This document shows positions 48,201 through 60,200 of a stretch of DNA of 64,000 bases, one piece after another. The notes under the pieces are model-generated. The model had not been told where the DNA came from, made no database searches, and saw only the letters and a list, made by a program, of their open reading frames with translations. Made by a program: the position numbers and the translations under genes. The stretch comes from Dama dama (Eukaryota > Chordata > Mammalia > Artiodactyla > Cervidae): NCBI RefSeq assembly GCF_033118175.1, contig NC_083711.1, positions 48,618,001-48,682,000 of the forward strand, read 5' to 3'. Every line of letters begins with the position of its first letter. Position 1 is the first letter of the stretch.

Positions 48201-51200
48201 GTTATTAATAAAAATCAGTAACAGAATGATCTCTTGAAAATCTTGAAATATTTGGAAATTAAGTAGCCTACTTCTAATAAGCCAAAGAAGAAACCAAGAG
48301 GAAATTTAAAAGTATTTTGAATAGGGTAAAACTGAATACACAGTATATCAAACATTTTTAGTTGCCGCTTAAATAATACCTAGGGAAAATGTAGCACTGG
48401 ATTTCATATTTAAAAAGAAGAGAGGTCTCAAATCATCTTGAACCTTAAGAAATTAGAAGAGCAAATTAAAGTCAAATTAAGCAGAAAAAAGAAATAATAA
48501 AGATCAAAGTAAAAATGAGTGAAATGGAAAACAGAAAAATAATATACAAGATAAATGAAATCCAAAATTGAACTTTTTAAAAGATCAAAAGAACTGACAA
48601 ACCTACAGTGTGGCTGATTAGGTGAAAGAGAAAAAAGGCACATATTATCAATAACAGGAAAAAGAGATGTGACATCATTACAGATTATTCAGATATCAAA
48701 ATAAAAGAAAGTGAAATAAATCTGACAACTTAGATGATATAGACCAATAATTTGAAAGACAAAAATTATGAAAGCTCACTATGCAGGAAAGTATACTGAA
48801 TAGTCCTATACCTATTAAAGAAAAGAAAGTGAAGTAGCTCAGTTGTGTCCGATTCCTTGCAACCCCATGGACTGTAACCTACTAGGCTCCTTCGTCCATG
48901 GAATTTTTCAGGCAAGAGTACTGGCGTGGGTTGCCATTTCCTTCTCCAATTAAAATGAATTACAAGTAAAACACTTCTCACAAAGAATGTGAGGCTCAGA
49001 TGACTTTACTGGTGAATACTGCCAAATATTTAGGGAAGAAGCAATACTAATTCCAAAACCTTTCAGAAAATTGAAAAGTTCAGTATTATTTTGACGCTAA
49101 AACTTGAGTAGATTTTACAAGAAAAGAAAATAGCAGCCCAATATCCCTCACTGAATACAATTCTAAACAAAATTTTAGGGAATTAAATCAATGATATATT
49201 AAAATGAGAATACACTATAACCAAGGAGAATTTGTCCCTGGAATGCAAAATTAATGTATAATTCAAGGACAATTACATTATCATATTAACACACTAAAAA
49301 AAAAAAAAGAAAGAAAAACCTTATAATTATCTCAATAAAGCTAGAAAAATCATTAGACATAATCTAGCATTCATTTCTGATAACAATTCTCACTGGAGCA
49401 GGAATAGAAGAGAACTTTCTTAACTCAATAAGAACATCTATGAGAAAACCACAGGTAACAACATACTTAATGGTGAAAGACCAAATGGTTTTTCTATAAG
49501 ATAAAGAATAAGAGAAAGATATCAATCCTCACTTTCAATTCGGTGTTTTTCTAGAGGTTCTAGTCAGTATAGAAAAGCAAGAAAAAAGGTACTCAGGTTG
49601 GAAAGGAGGAAGTAAAACCTTCCTCTTAGATGACATAGTTCTGTATATAAAACCCAGCATATCTACAAAAAAATCTACAGAGCTTTGCAAGATTGTAGAA
49701 TATAAGATCACTGTACTAAAAAATCAGTTGTTTTTCTATATACTAGCAATGAACAAGAGGAAACTGAAACTTAAAATGCTACTCTTACGTTTTATTTCAC
49801 TGAAACTAAAAATCATTGGTAGGAGAAATGAATAATACCTAAATAAATGGTGAGATATACCGTGTTCATAAGTAGGAGGACAATAGTGTACAGCTGTCAA
49901 CGCCTTCTAATTGACCTGCGGATTCAATGACATTCTAATAAAAATATGAGCAGGCTATTTTTCTTTAGACATTGATAAATTCATCCTAAAATTTAGCTAG
50001 GAATACAAAAGGACCTAGAACCACCAAAACAACTTTAGAGAAATAAAAACAATGTTGGAGAACTAACACAGCCTGGTTGCAGCACTTATCATAAAACCAC
50101 AGTGATCCAGACACTGTGGTATTGATGGAAAGGTAGCTAAATAGATCAATGGAACAACTAGAGAACCCCTAAATAGTTCCATGTATATGTGGACAACTGG
50201 TTTTTGACAAAGGTACAAATTAAATTCAGTGGAGGAACAATAATTTTTCAACAAATATGGTGGAACAATTTGATATCCTTAAGAAAATAAACTTGCATTC
50301 ATATCTTGTATCATATACACCATTTGACTCAAAATGGATCATAGACTTAAATGTAAAAGTAGAAACCTTCTACAAGGAAACAGAGGAGAAATTTCTAGAA
50401 GGAAACAGAGAAGCTCTTTGTGAGCTCTGATTAGTCAATGATTTCTTAAATGTAACACCAAAGAGGCAATCTATAAAAAACCAAATCAATAAACTAAGCT
50501 TCATTAAAATTAAAAAAGAAGATACACAGGGAGAAAATGTTTGTAAAACATGTACCTGAAAAAGAACTTCAACCCAGAAAATATAAAGACTCTTAAAACT
50601 CAACAATAAGAAAATAAGCAACACAATAAAAATATAGAAAAAATTGAAAGAGACATATCAAAAAGGATATACAGATGGCAAATAAGGATGTGAAAAGATG
50701 TTCAGCATCCTTAGTCATTAGGGATATGCAAAATAAAATCACAGGTACTACTACATACTTTTTAAAAGGGTTTAAATGAAAAAGGCTGACCATACTAAGT
50801 GTTGGAAAAGATGTGGAGGAACTGGAACCCTCATACACTGCTGACAGAAAGGCAAAATAGTACAACTGCTGTGAAAAACAGTTTGACAGTTCCTTAAAAC
50901 GTTAAATATAAACTTACATACGATCTAGCCATTCCCCTTATAGCAATTTGTCCAAAAAGAATGAAAGCACACACAAAGACTTGCACCTGAATGGTCATAG
51001 AATAGCATACTTTACTGGTAATGTAAAAATGCTGGAAACAACCCAAATGTCATGAAGTTTTAATAAATTATTATATATCTAAGCAATAAAAAGGAATAGA
51101 CTGTTGATACATATACCAACATGGATGCATCACTAAATAGTTATGAAAAGTAAAAGAAATCAGAAAGGAAGTTCATAATATATTATTTTCTATTATGTGA

Positions 51201-54200
51201 AATTCCAAAAATGCATACTAGCCTATAAAGATGATGCAGTTAAAGTGCTGCACACAATATGCCAGCAAATCTGGAAAACTCAGCAGTGGCCACAGGACTG
51301 GAAAAGGTCAGTTTTCATTCCAATCCCAAAGAAAGGCAATGCTGAAGAATTTTCAAACTACCATACAACTGTGCTCATTTCACATGCTAGCAAGGTAATG
51401 CTCAGAATCCTCCAAACTAGATTTCAACAGGAGGTGAACCAAGAACTTCCAGATGTATAAGTTGGGTTTAGAAAAGGAAGAGGAAAAAGTGATCAAACTG
51501 CCATCACCCTTTGGATCACAGAAAAAACAAGAAAATTCTAGAAAAAAAATCTACTTCTGCTTCATTGACCACTAAAGCCTTTGACTGTGTGGATCACAAC
51601 AAACTGTAGAAAATTCTTCAACAGATGGGAATACCAAACCACCTTACCTGCCTCCTGAGAAATCTGTATGCAGGTCAGGAAGCAACAGTTAGAACTGGAC
51701 ATGGAACAATGGAATGGTTCAAAATTGAGAAAACAGTACATCAAGGCCATATATTGTCCCTCTGTTATTTAACTCATATGCAGAGTACATTATGGGAAAT
51801 GTTAGGCTGTCTGAATCTCAAGCTGGGATCAAGATTGCTGGAAGAAATATCAACAACCTCAGATATGCAGATGATACCACTCTAATGGCAAAAAGCAAAG
51901 AGGAACTAAAGAATCTCTTAATGAAAGTGAAAGAAGAGAGTGAAAAAGCTGGCTTAAAACTCAACATTCAAAAAACTAAGATCATGACTTTGGGTCCTAC
52001 CACTTCATGGCAAATAGATGGGGGAAAGGTGGAAACAGTGACAGATTTTCTTTTCTTGGGCTCCAAAATCACTGTAGACAGTGATTACAGCCATGAAATT
52101 AAAAGATGCTTGCTCCTTGGGAGAAAAGTTATGACAAACCTAGACAGCATATTAAAAAGCAGAGGCACTACTTTGCTGACAAAGGTCCATTTAGTTAAAG
52201 CTATGGTTTTTCCAGTAATCATGTATGGATGTTAGAGTTGGCTATAAAGAAGGCTGAGTGCCAAAGAATTGATGCTTTCGAATTATGGTCCTGGAGAAGA
52301 ATTTTGAGAGTCCCTTGGACAGCAAGGAGATCAAACTAGTCAATCCTAAAGGAAATCAACCTTGAATTGGAAGGGCTGATGCTGAAGCCCCAATGTTTTG
52401 GTCACCTGATGTGAAAAGCCAACTCACTAGAAGATACCTTGATGCTGGGAAAGATTGAGGGCAGGAAGAGAAGGGGGTGACAGAGGATGAGATGGCTGGA
52501 TGGCATCACTGACTCGATGGACATGAGTTTGAGCGAGCTCCAGGAGATAGTGAAGGACAGGGAAGCCTGGCGTGCTGCAGTCCACGGGGTCGCAAAGAGC
52601 TGGACACGACTTGGTGGCTGAAAAACAACAGCAACAATCTGTAATATGGTTACCTTGAGACTAGGGGTTAGGTGGGGGAAGTGAAGAGGGCGGATTATAA
52701 GGTACACGATGAAACTTTCTGAGGTGCTGCATGTACTCATTTTAACCTCAGATATGCAGATGACATTACCCTTACGGCAGAAAGTGAAGAGGAACTAAAA
52801 AGCCTCTTGATGAAAGTGAAAGAGGAGAGTGAAAAAGTTGGCTTAAAGCTCAACATTCAGAAAACTAAGACCATGGCATCCGGTCCCATCACCTCATGGG
52901 AAATAGATGGGGAGACAGTGGAAACAGTGTCAGACTTTATTTTGGGGGGCTCCAAAATCACTGCACATGGTGATTGCAGCCACGAAATTAAAAGATGCTT
53001 ACTCCTTGGAAGGAAGTTATGACCAACCTAGGCAGCATATTAAAAAGCAGAGACATTACTTTGCCAACGAAGGTCCATCTGGTCAAGGCTATGGTGTTTC
53101 CAGTGGTCATGTATGGATGTGAGAATTGAACTGTGATGAAAGCTGAGCACTGAAAAATTGATGCTTTTGAACTGTGGTGTTGGAGAAGACTCTTGAGAGT
53201 CCCTTGGATTGCAAGGAGATCCAACCAGTTCATCTGAAAGGAGATCAGTCCTGGGTGTTCATTGGAAGGACTGATGCTGAAGCTGAAACTCCAGTACTTT
53301 GGCCTCCTCATGTGAAGACCTGACTCATTGGAAAAGACCCTGATGCTGGGAGGGATTGAAGGCAGGAGAAGAAGGGGACGACAGAGGATGAGATGGCTGG
53401 ATGGCATCACCAACTCGATGGACTTGGGTTTGAGTAAACTCCGGGAGTTGGTGATGAACAGGGAGGCCTGGCATGCTGCGGTTCATGGGGTCGCAAAGAG
53501 TCGGACACAACTGAGTGACTGAACTGAACTGATGTACTCATTATCTTGATTGTGACGATGGTTGCATGAATATATACATATATTAAAATTTATCAAATTT
53601 TATACTTCAGAAAACAGATCACAAAAGGAAACACTGGTCTATATCATATAATATCTTTTACTTTGGTAGATTAAATTACTGTTCAAAAATATCCTCTATA
53701 TTCATGGAAAGAGTATATTTCCCCTATCTTTGATTTGAGCTTAGCTCTGTGACTTTCTTTTGCCGTTGATATTGGCAGGTATAACACAAGGAGGTTGAAA
53801 TGTTTTATATCTGGACTCCTTCTCTCTTTACTTTGTATTTTTAGGAGAACCGCTTCTCCTGGGTCACTGTTAGTCTTTCATCTTGGGTACCAAAATGAAC
53901 AGATGTGGAGCAGACCTCAGCCTAACCCGTAAGAGACCCAGATGTACCTGCTGCTAGAAACAGAATCACCCAGCTAAGCACATCCTAAATCAGCTGACCC
54001 CATGTGACTTGTAGACACATGAGAAATAAATCCTCTTTAGGGTATGCTACTAGGCTTTCCTGATGGCTTAGTGGTAAAGAATCTGCCTGCCAGTGTAGGG
54101 GACACAGGTTCAAACCCTGATCCAGGAAGATACCCCCACGCCACTGGGCAGCTAAGCTCATGCACGACTCCTGAGCCTGTGCTAAAGTGCCCAGGAGCCA

Positions 54201-57200
54201 CAGCCACTGAAGCCCGTGTGCCTTTAGAGCCCATTCTCTGCAACAAGTGAAGCCCCTGCAATGAGAAGCTCTTTCACTGCAACTAGAGAGGAGCCTCTGC
54301 TTGCTTCAACTAGAGGAAAGCTCGTGCAGCAAAGAATACCCAACACAGCCAAAAATAAGTAAAAAAAAAAAAAAAAATTGAAAAAAAGAATATGCCACTA
54401 AGATTTTGTAGTTCCTACACAGCAACAGTTGACTAATATACCCACCAAAGATAGCTCTCTTAAAAGTAAGATTTGTAGCCGATCATACGTACCTTTGAAT
54501 CTGGGCTTCCCAAGAGGATCAGTTTCTCTTGTTGGACTTGAGCTAAAGTCAGTCATGTTATCTGAGGATGGATGACACAATGAAAAAGTAGTAAAGGCTA
54601 TAAATATTTATAATGTCTCCTGGTCAATTGCTCGCAACTTTGATTTCCATATTATTATAATCCATATTATTCACATTTCAAGGCCTTTAACTGTGTCCTG
54701 CTGCAGCTGTTCTGCAGAGTAATAAATGATTTAAAGATTACAACTGGGCTTCCCTTGTAGGTCAGTTTGTAAAGAATCTGCCTACAATGCAGGAGACACA
54801 GGGTTCGATTCCCAGGTCAGGAAGATCCCCTGGAGAAGGAAATAGCAACCAACTCCAGCATTCTTGACTGGAGAAACCCATGGACAGATGAGCCTGGCAG
54901 GCTACAGTCCATGGGGTCGCAAGAGTCAGATATGACTTAGCGACCAAACCACTGCCACCAAAGATTACAACCGAGTAGCTAATACGCATTCATATATTAA
55001 GTTATGTGTGATTAGGAATGACATATGATTTAGGAATAAGGACTGGGAAATCTAGGTCTTTTGAGGAAGACTTTATTAAAGATATTGACACTTCCTTCTA
55101 TGTCTGCAAAGGAAAGGAGCACATTCCACAGTAAGTCATTAGAAGTAAATGTAATTGTAAATTAAAATGTCCCTATCAATCATAAAATTGAGTAAAATGT
55201 ACTGATCCAAAACTGGGACTCTTTTCTCCCGAATTTGAAATCTTCTGGTACTTTGTGGCTGAGCATCCAGTGGGACTTGACTGACATACTCACCAAGATC
55301 TTCTTCTGAGGCAGGAACTGTCGGTGGCTTTTTATCTGTCTCCATTGTCTCCAAGGGAGCTTCTGTAGGTCTGAGTGTTGCCCTCAAGGGTGGGGAAGTT
55401 ACTCGGCCTGATGAAATGATTCCTATAATGCAGAGCCAAAGGAGTCAGGTTTTGTAGGGAGCCCTGCCGAGTTCCGCCTTTACTGATTCAACAAATATTT
55501 ATTAAGCACTTACCATGTGACTTGGCACTATATGCCAGGATTAGAGAGAAAATAAGACCTGCTGTCCTTGATTGATTGGGAGATATATGTGAGCCAAATT
55601 ATACTGAAGCATTATAAATATTGCAAAAGCATAAGACAAGGTCTCAGAGAAGACAAGTCTATGGGGAAAAATGATGGATGGATGCTGGGGCGAAGTTAGG
55701 AATGCCTTCCTAGAGGGCGTACCAATAAAGAGGAAAAGTGATCAGTAAGGTAGGCATGAGAGCTGTATTCTAGGTGGAGTTTACAGGAAGAACACAATCA
55801 GGGAAGCATAAAGTCATGTGGCATGTTGAAGGCGTGAGAGCCAAGAGTGCCTGGAGGCAATGAGAGCAGAATGGGGGGCAGGCAGGGAAGGGCAGTTCAT
55901 GGAGGGCCTTGCATACCATGGATTTAGATATTATTTTTAGATGACAAGGGCCCATTAAAAATTTTTCACTAGGGAAGTAACATGATCAGATAAGGAGAGA
56001 GTGAGCAAGTTAGGCTGCAAGGCTGGTGGCAGACAGAAATTAAGAACTAAAGCAGTTGTGTAGGCAAGGACAAAGGAGAACTATGTAAGAAGCAGTGAGA
56101 CTGGATGGAAGGGGTTTTACATGAAAGATGTCAAGAGGATGGGGTGGGCAGACTACAGATTAAATGACAGGCATGGGAGATGGCGGGGGAAGAAGTAAAA
56201 GGTTTATAAGGTAATGACTGATTCTGGCCTAGTGGCCAGACCAGTGTTACTCTGAGATGTTGTATTCAACAATGTCTCCTCTGCTCTAAAAACACATGTA
56301 GGTCTCCCAAATAGGATCCATCCCAAGGTCTATGCAAATATGGGTAGAATAGAGTGGAGGCTGGTAGTAGTGTTAGTTGCCTAGTTGTGTCCAACTCTCT
56401 GTTACTTTATGGGCTGCAGCCCACCACTCCTCTGTCCAAGGGATTCTCCAGGCAAGAATATTGGAGTGGGTAGCCATTCCCTACTCCAGGGGATCTTCCT
56501 GACCCAGGGATTGAACCCAGGTCTCCTACATCGCAGGCAGATTCTTTATCGTCTGAGCTACAATCTGTCGTAGAGTGGAAGCTAGATTAGCTTTTATAGT
56601 CTTCATGGGAAAAGGAATTGTTCTCAGATGATAGAGAGTCAAAGAGTAAGGACTGATGTAAGGACTGAGGCCCAGCATGAAATCATGGATGATGGGCTCC
56701 TGGTCCTGGTGGGAGTGGGCCCCAGAGAGAGGATGAGTGAAAGCCATGAGATGCTGCGCTGCAGCCAGCAGGAGATGTTTTGAGTGGGAAGAGCCAGCAG
56801 GAAATGGTGGGATGGTATTTTCATCCTGGCAAGGAGAGCAGGACTGAGAGGCCTCAGTAGATCTGGAGATGGGGGACAGGTAGAGATGACTCGGGGGAGC
56901 CTAAAACTGTGCTCAGTGGCACATGTGCGAGAAGGCATGTTTTCAGAGAACTCCCAGAACACTGAACTGATTTCTTGAATTCCATATGCACTTTCTGTGA
57001 TGGTCATCAGGCCAGATGTGTTGTAAAGAACCTGCCTGCAATGTGGGAGACCTGGGTTCAATTCCTGGGTCAGGAAGATCCCCTGGAGAAGGGAATGGCA
57101 ACCCACTCCAGGATTCTTGCCTGGAGAATTCCACGGACAGGGGAGCCTGGCCGGCTACAGTCCATAGGATCGCAAAGAGTAGGACACGAATGAGCCACTA

Positions 57201-60200
57201 ACATTTTCACTTTCTTTCCTCAATGTAGACATTTCTTTTGAATTAGAGATGGATAGCAAAGGGTGGGGAGGGCACCAGAGTTAATCTCAGAAGTGGGATG
57301 TGTTTATACCATCCCACTGGCTGGATGAGTTATACCAAACTACGCTTATTGATGGGAGTGAACAAGTTTTTACGTGGCAGGAACCAGGGCCATACAGGTG
57401 CATCTGGAGACACACAGCCTTGCAGGAGAGCTCTGTGGGGGGAGGGTCCCCTAACTCTTCCATGGAGGACCCTGGAGCATCACTTTCAGTCTGACCCGAA
57501 AGCTACAGAAGTTCAAGTCTCAGCTGCCCCAGGTTACAATTAATGAAGAAAACCTGGTCTCCTCACTGGGGCCATGTCCCTAGACCTTGACTCAGGCAGG
57601 CACCACCAACACGGATGATAGGCTGATCCCTCCTTTAGCTGATGGGAAAACAACCTAGAGGCCACTGTCCCCTAGTATATCATGGAAGCTTCTCCACCAC
57701 ATCCTCCTTTCATCCTGTGAAAAGAGTGACATCCATGCCCTTTCTCATAAATCCTTATCAGTTTCATCTTCCACAGTTGTACTTAACAATGTTATCCTGA
57801 TTTCCACTACAGAATATTTAGGAGATAGACATGAGGGAAGAGGGGGGAAAAGATGGAGAACATGCTGTGATCAGCTGGCAGGTCCAGTGGAACAGCCTTT
57901 AAGAGGAGTGAGATGAAGCTTTGCTCTGAACTGGGCTGATTCTTAATTTCACTCATAGTTTCACTCAATGATTACTGGATTCACTCAGTAAGGACTGGAT
58001 TTGGTTCTGGGAATTCAGAGAAAGTGTCATCTGTCATCACAGAGCTCATGATCTAGTAGGGGAATACAAGGACATGAACAAGTAGGTCTAAAACAGAGGT
58101 TTGCTCTAACAGAGGTATGTTTCAAGGACAAATAGGACAGATAAGCAGTGTTAAGTCTACTTTGGGGAGTTATAGGAGGCTTCTTTAAGACAAGGATGGA
58201 GTACGAGTGTCCCAGGTGACGGGGAGAGGTCATTCTATGCGAAGAAGACAACGCATGCCACAGTCTAGAGGTGAGAGGCAGTCTGCCTTGTTGCATAGAC
58301 TAGACCTGCTCAGTCACCCTGAGTATTCCAGTCTCCAGTCTTTCCCCTGGAACCATAATACTGAGGTCAGCATGAAGGCTGGTGGACAGGGGAGCTATCA
58401 AGGAAAGGTAAAGGATTTCATCTCAAGAGACAGAATGTTAAGTGGAGGACATTTTCCATTACCCCTGGTGGGTTGGCAGCACAAAACGTCTTGTGCAAAA
58501 TAATCCATTTGTTGAAGAGCTTGTGAGAGCTTCCATCTCAGCACCAAGCACCCAGCATCTAAGAAGCAAACTGACCTAGATGGACAAGGATGGTGGCTGT
58601 CACCCCACCCACCCAGAGTCAGGGCAGGAGTCCTTAAAGTTGTAATGGACAGTGTCTGGTCTTAGGGGCCAACACAGCCACACGTCCCACATGCTGAGAG
58701 CTGTCTGTTGCTTGAGCTAGCACACCAAGGGCTGGTGGTTGACCAGTAAAATGGAATTCAAGGAGGGATAGGGAAGGTGTGTGGCTGACATACCTGCACT
58801 TCCTGGCTTTCCGGTGACATTGTTGGGTGGTAAAGGCTTTCTTCGTGGGGGCATGGGTCTGGGTGGCAGGGGTGGGCGACGAGTACCTGGGATTATGGCT
58901 AAGAGATAATATTACAGATAAAGTGGTCATAAGAATTCACTCGACAAAATCACAAGTTTTTTTTTTTTTTTTTTTAAATACAATATTTGACAAGTGGCAG
59001 TTGGATGACAGAGAATAGATTCTACAGAAAAGTGCCTGTGAGTAATACTTTCTGATGTTCTTCTAAATTAGTGCTTATAATGTACCCAGGGATAATAAAG
59101 CAGATGAGTTAATGGGGAAAATATTCTCTAATTATGGATAAAAATATATCAGTAAACCTGCCCTTTGAAAGGCTGTACGAATGCACAGAATTTAACATCT
59201 TTTGCTTCTCATATAGATTTAACAGGAGCATTTCTGAGCTTCATTGTCTCCAATGAAGTCTGCTTTGCAGACTACAATTCTTACACCATTTTCGCTTTGA
59301 GCTGGTAAAGCATATAATTTCTCCCTTAGTAGGTGTTCCACTCCATCCTCCAACTATATCACGTAATTATAACTAAACCAACACTTTTAGAACTTCTCAA
59401 ATGATTACCACAAAGTAGTGCTAATGGCAGATGCAATAAGCCTGTGCCCCATGCAGGTCAGAGTCACCACACAAGGGCACCTGGCCCGGGAGCTGTAAGT
59501 GGGAGCCAAAATTTCCCACCCACTCTGCTCTCTCACCCACCCACGAGCCTTCACACAAGGACGCCAGCCCAGAGGAAAGGCACGTTTTTCTAAATGGTTT
59601 GCCTGAAGGGCAGAGAGGAGAGAAATCTTTTTATAATCTGCACAAAGGCTGACAAGGCTAAAGTTACCTGAAGCAGTCCACCTTAACCCAAATTTTCTTT
59701 GAAGTCCCGTGTTATAAGCTTAAAAATGCATCTCTTTCTTTGCATAAAGTATTGGTTTAATAATCTTCAAGCAAAATTGACAATCCAAGAAAATGCCCTG
59801 TGACTTTAAGTACTTCCTGGGCTATCAGGAATTGTGCATGTGCATGCATGAATGTGCATATGCTGGGGGTAGGGAGGAGTGAGTCGTGATGATAGAATAG
59901 AGATGTCTCACCCAGACATTAATACATCAGAGTAGGTTTCACAGCATCCTTCTACAAAGCACAGAGCTCTTATTCAATGCAAAGATATTACCACTTCATA
60001 ATTTTGGCCTATATATACAGAACAGTCTCCAAGTAGAAATATGAATCATTTCTGGCAAAAGGATATTATAATAAACTACATAAGAGGGAAACTTGTATAT
60101 GATGAAAACTAGAATCTAGTTACTTTTCAGCATTTGATCCATTGTGGCCCCTCGGGACATTATGTGAAGTAATTATTAAATCAGTTCCTCATTAGAATTT

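Larger units (their letters stand above)
46380..51226 (+). mobile_element. Old L1 (nest B, main part)
   Basis: The L1 inter-ORF region (caaggaagattcatgaagtc; gatgagcactggaaatggta) is followed by decayed ORF2 (gggccataaaaaagtctcaa; aggtactcaggttggaaagg; gaactggaaccctcatacac). It is interrupted by insertions at 47586-47789, about 47869-48054 and 48825-48948. It resumes at 52638 and 53532. No long ORF survives. Confidence 0.8.
45866..54492 (-). other. ABI3BP: ABI3BP intron hosting LINE nest B
   Basis: This 8.6-kb intron is mostly filled by nest B (46380-53640) followed by LTR-like sequence with a CHR SINE (53650-54480). The stretch 45870-46370 is unremarkable AT-rich sequence. Confidence 0.8.
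55423..58793 (-). other. ABI3BP: ABI3BP intron with L2 and Bov-tA elements
   Basis: Holds two minus-strand L2 relics (55490-56260, about 57960-58320) and two Bov-tA copies (56359-56570, 57014-57212). The stretches 57220-57950 and 58330-58790 show nothing recognisable. Confidence 0.75.

Noticed and set aside
51792..52235. 147-codon frame with an intact YADD box
   Set aside because: It is the reverse transcriptase region of BovB copy C and is truncated on both sides.
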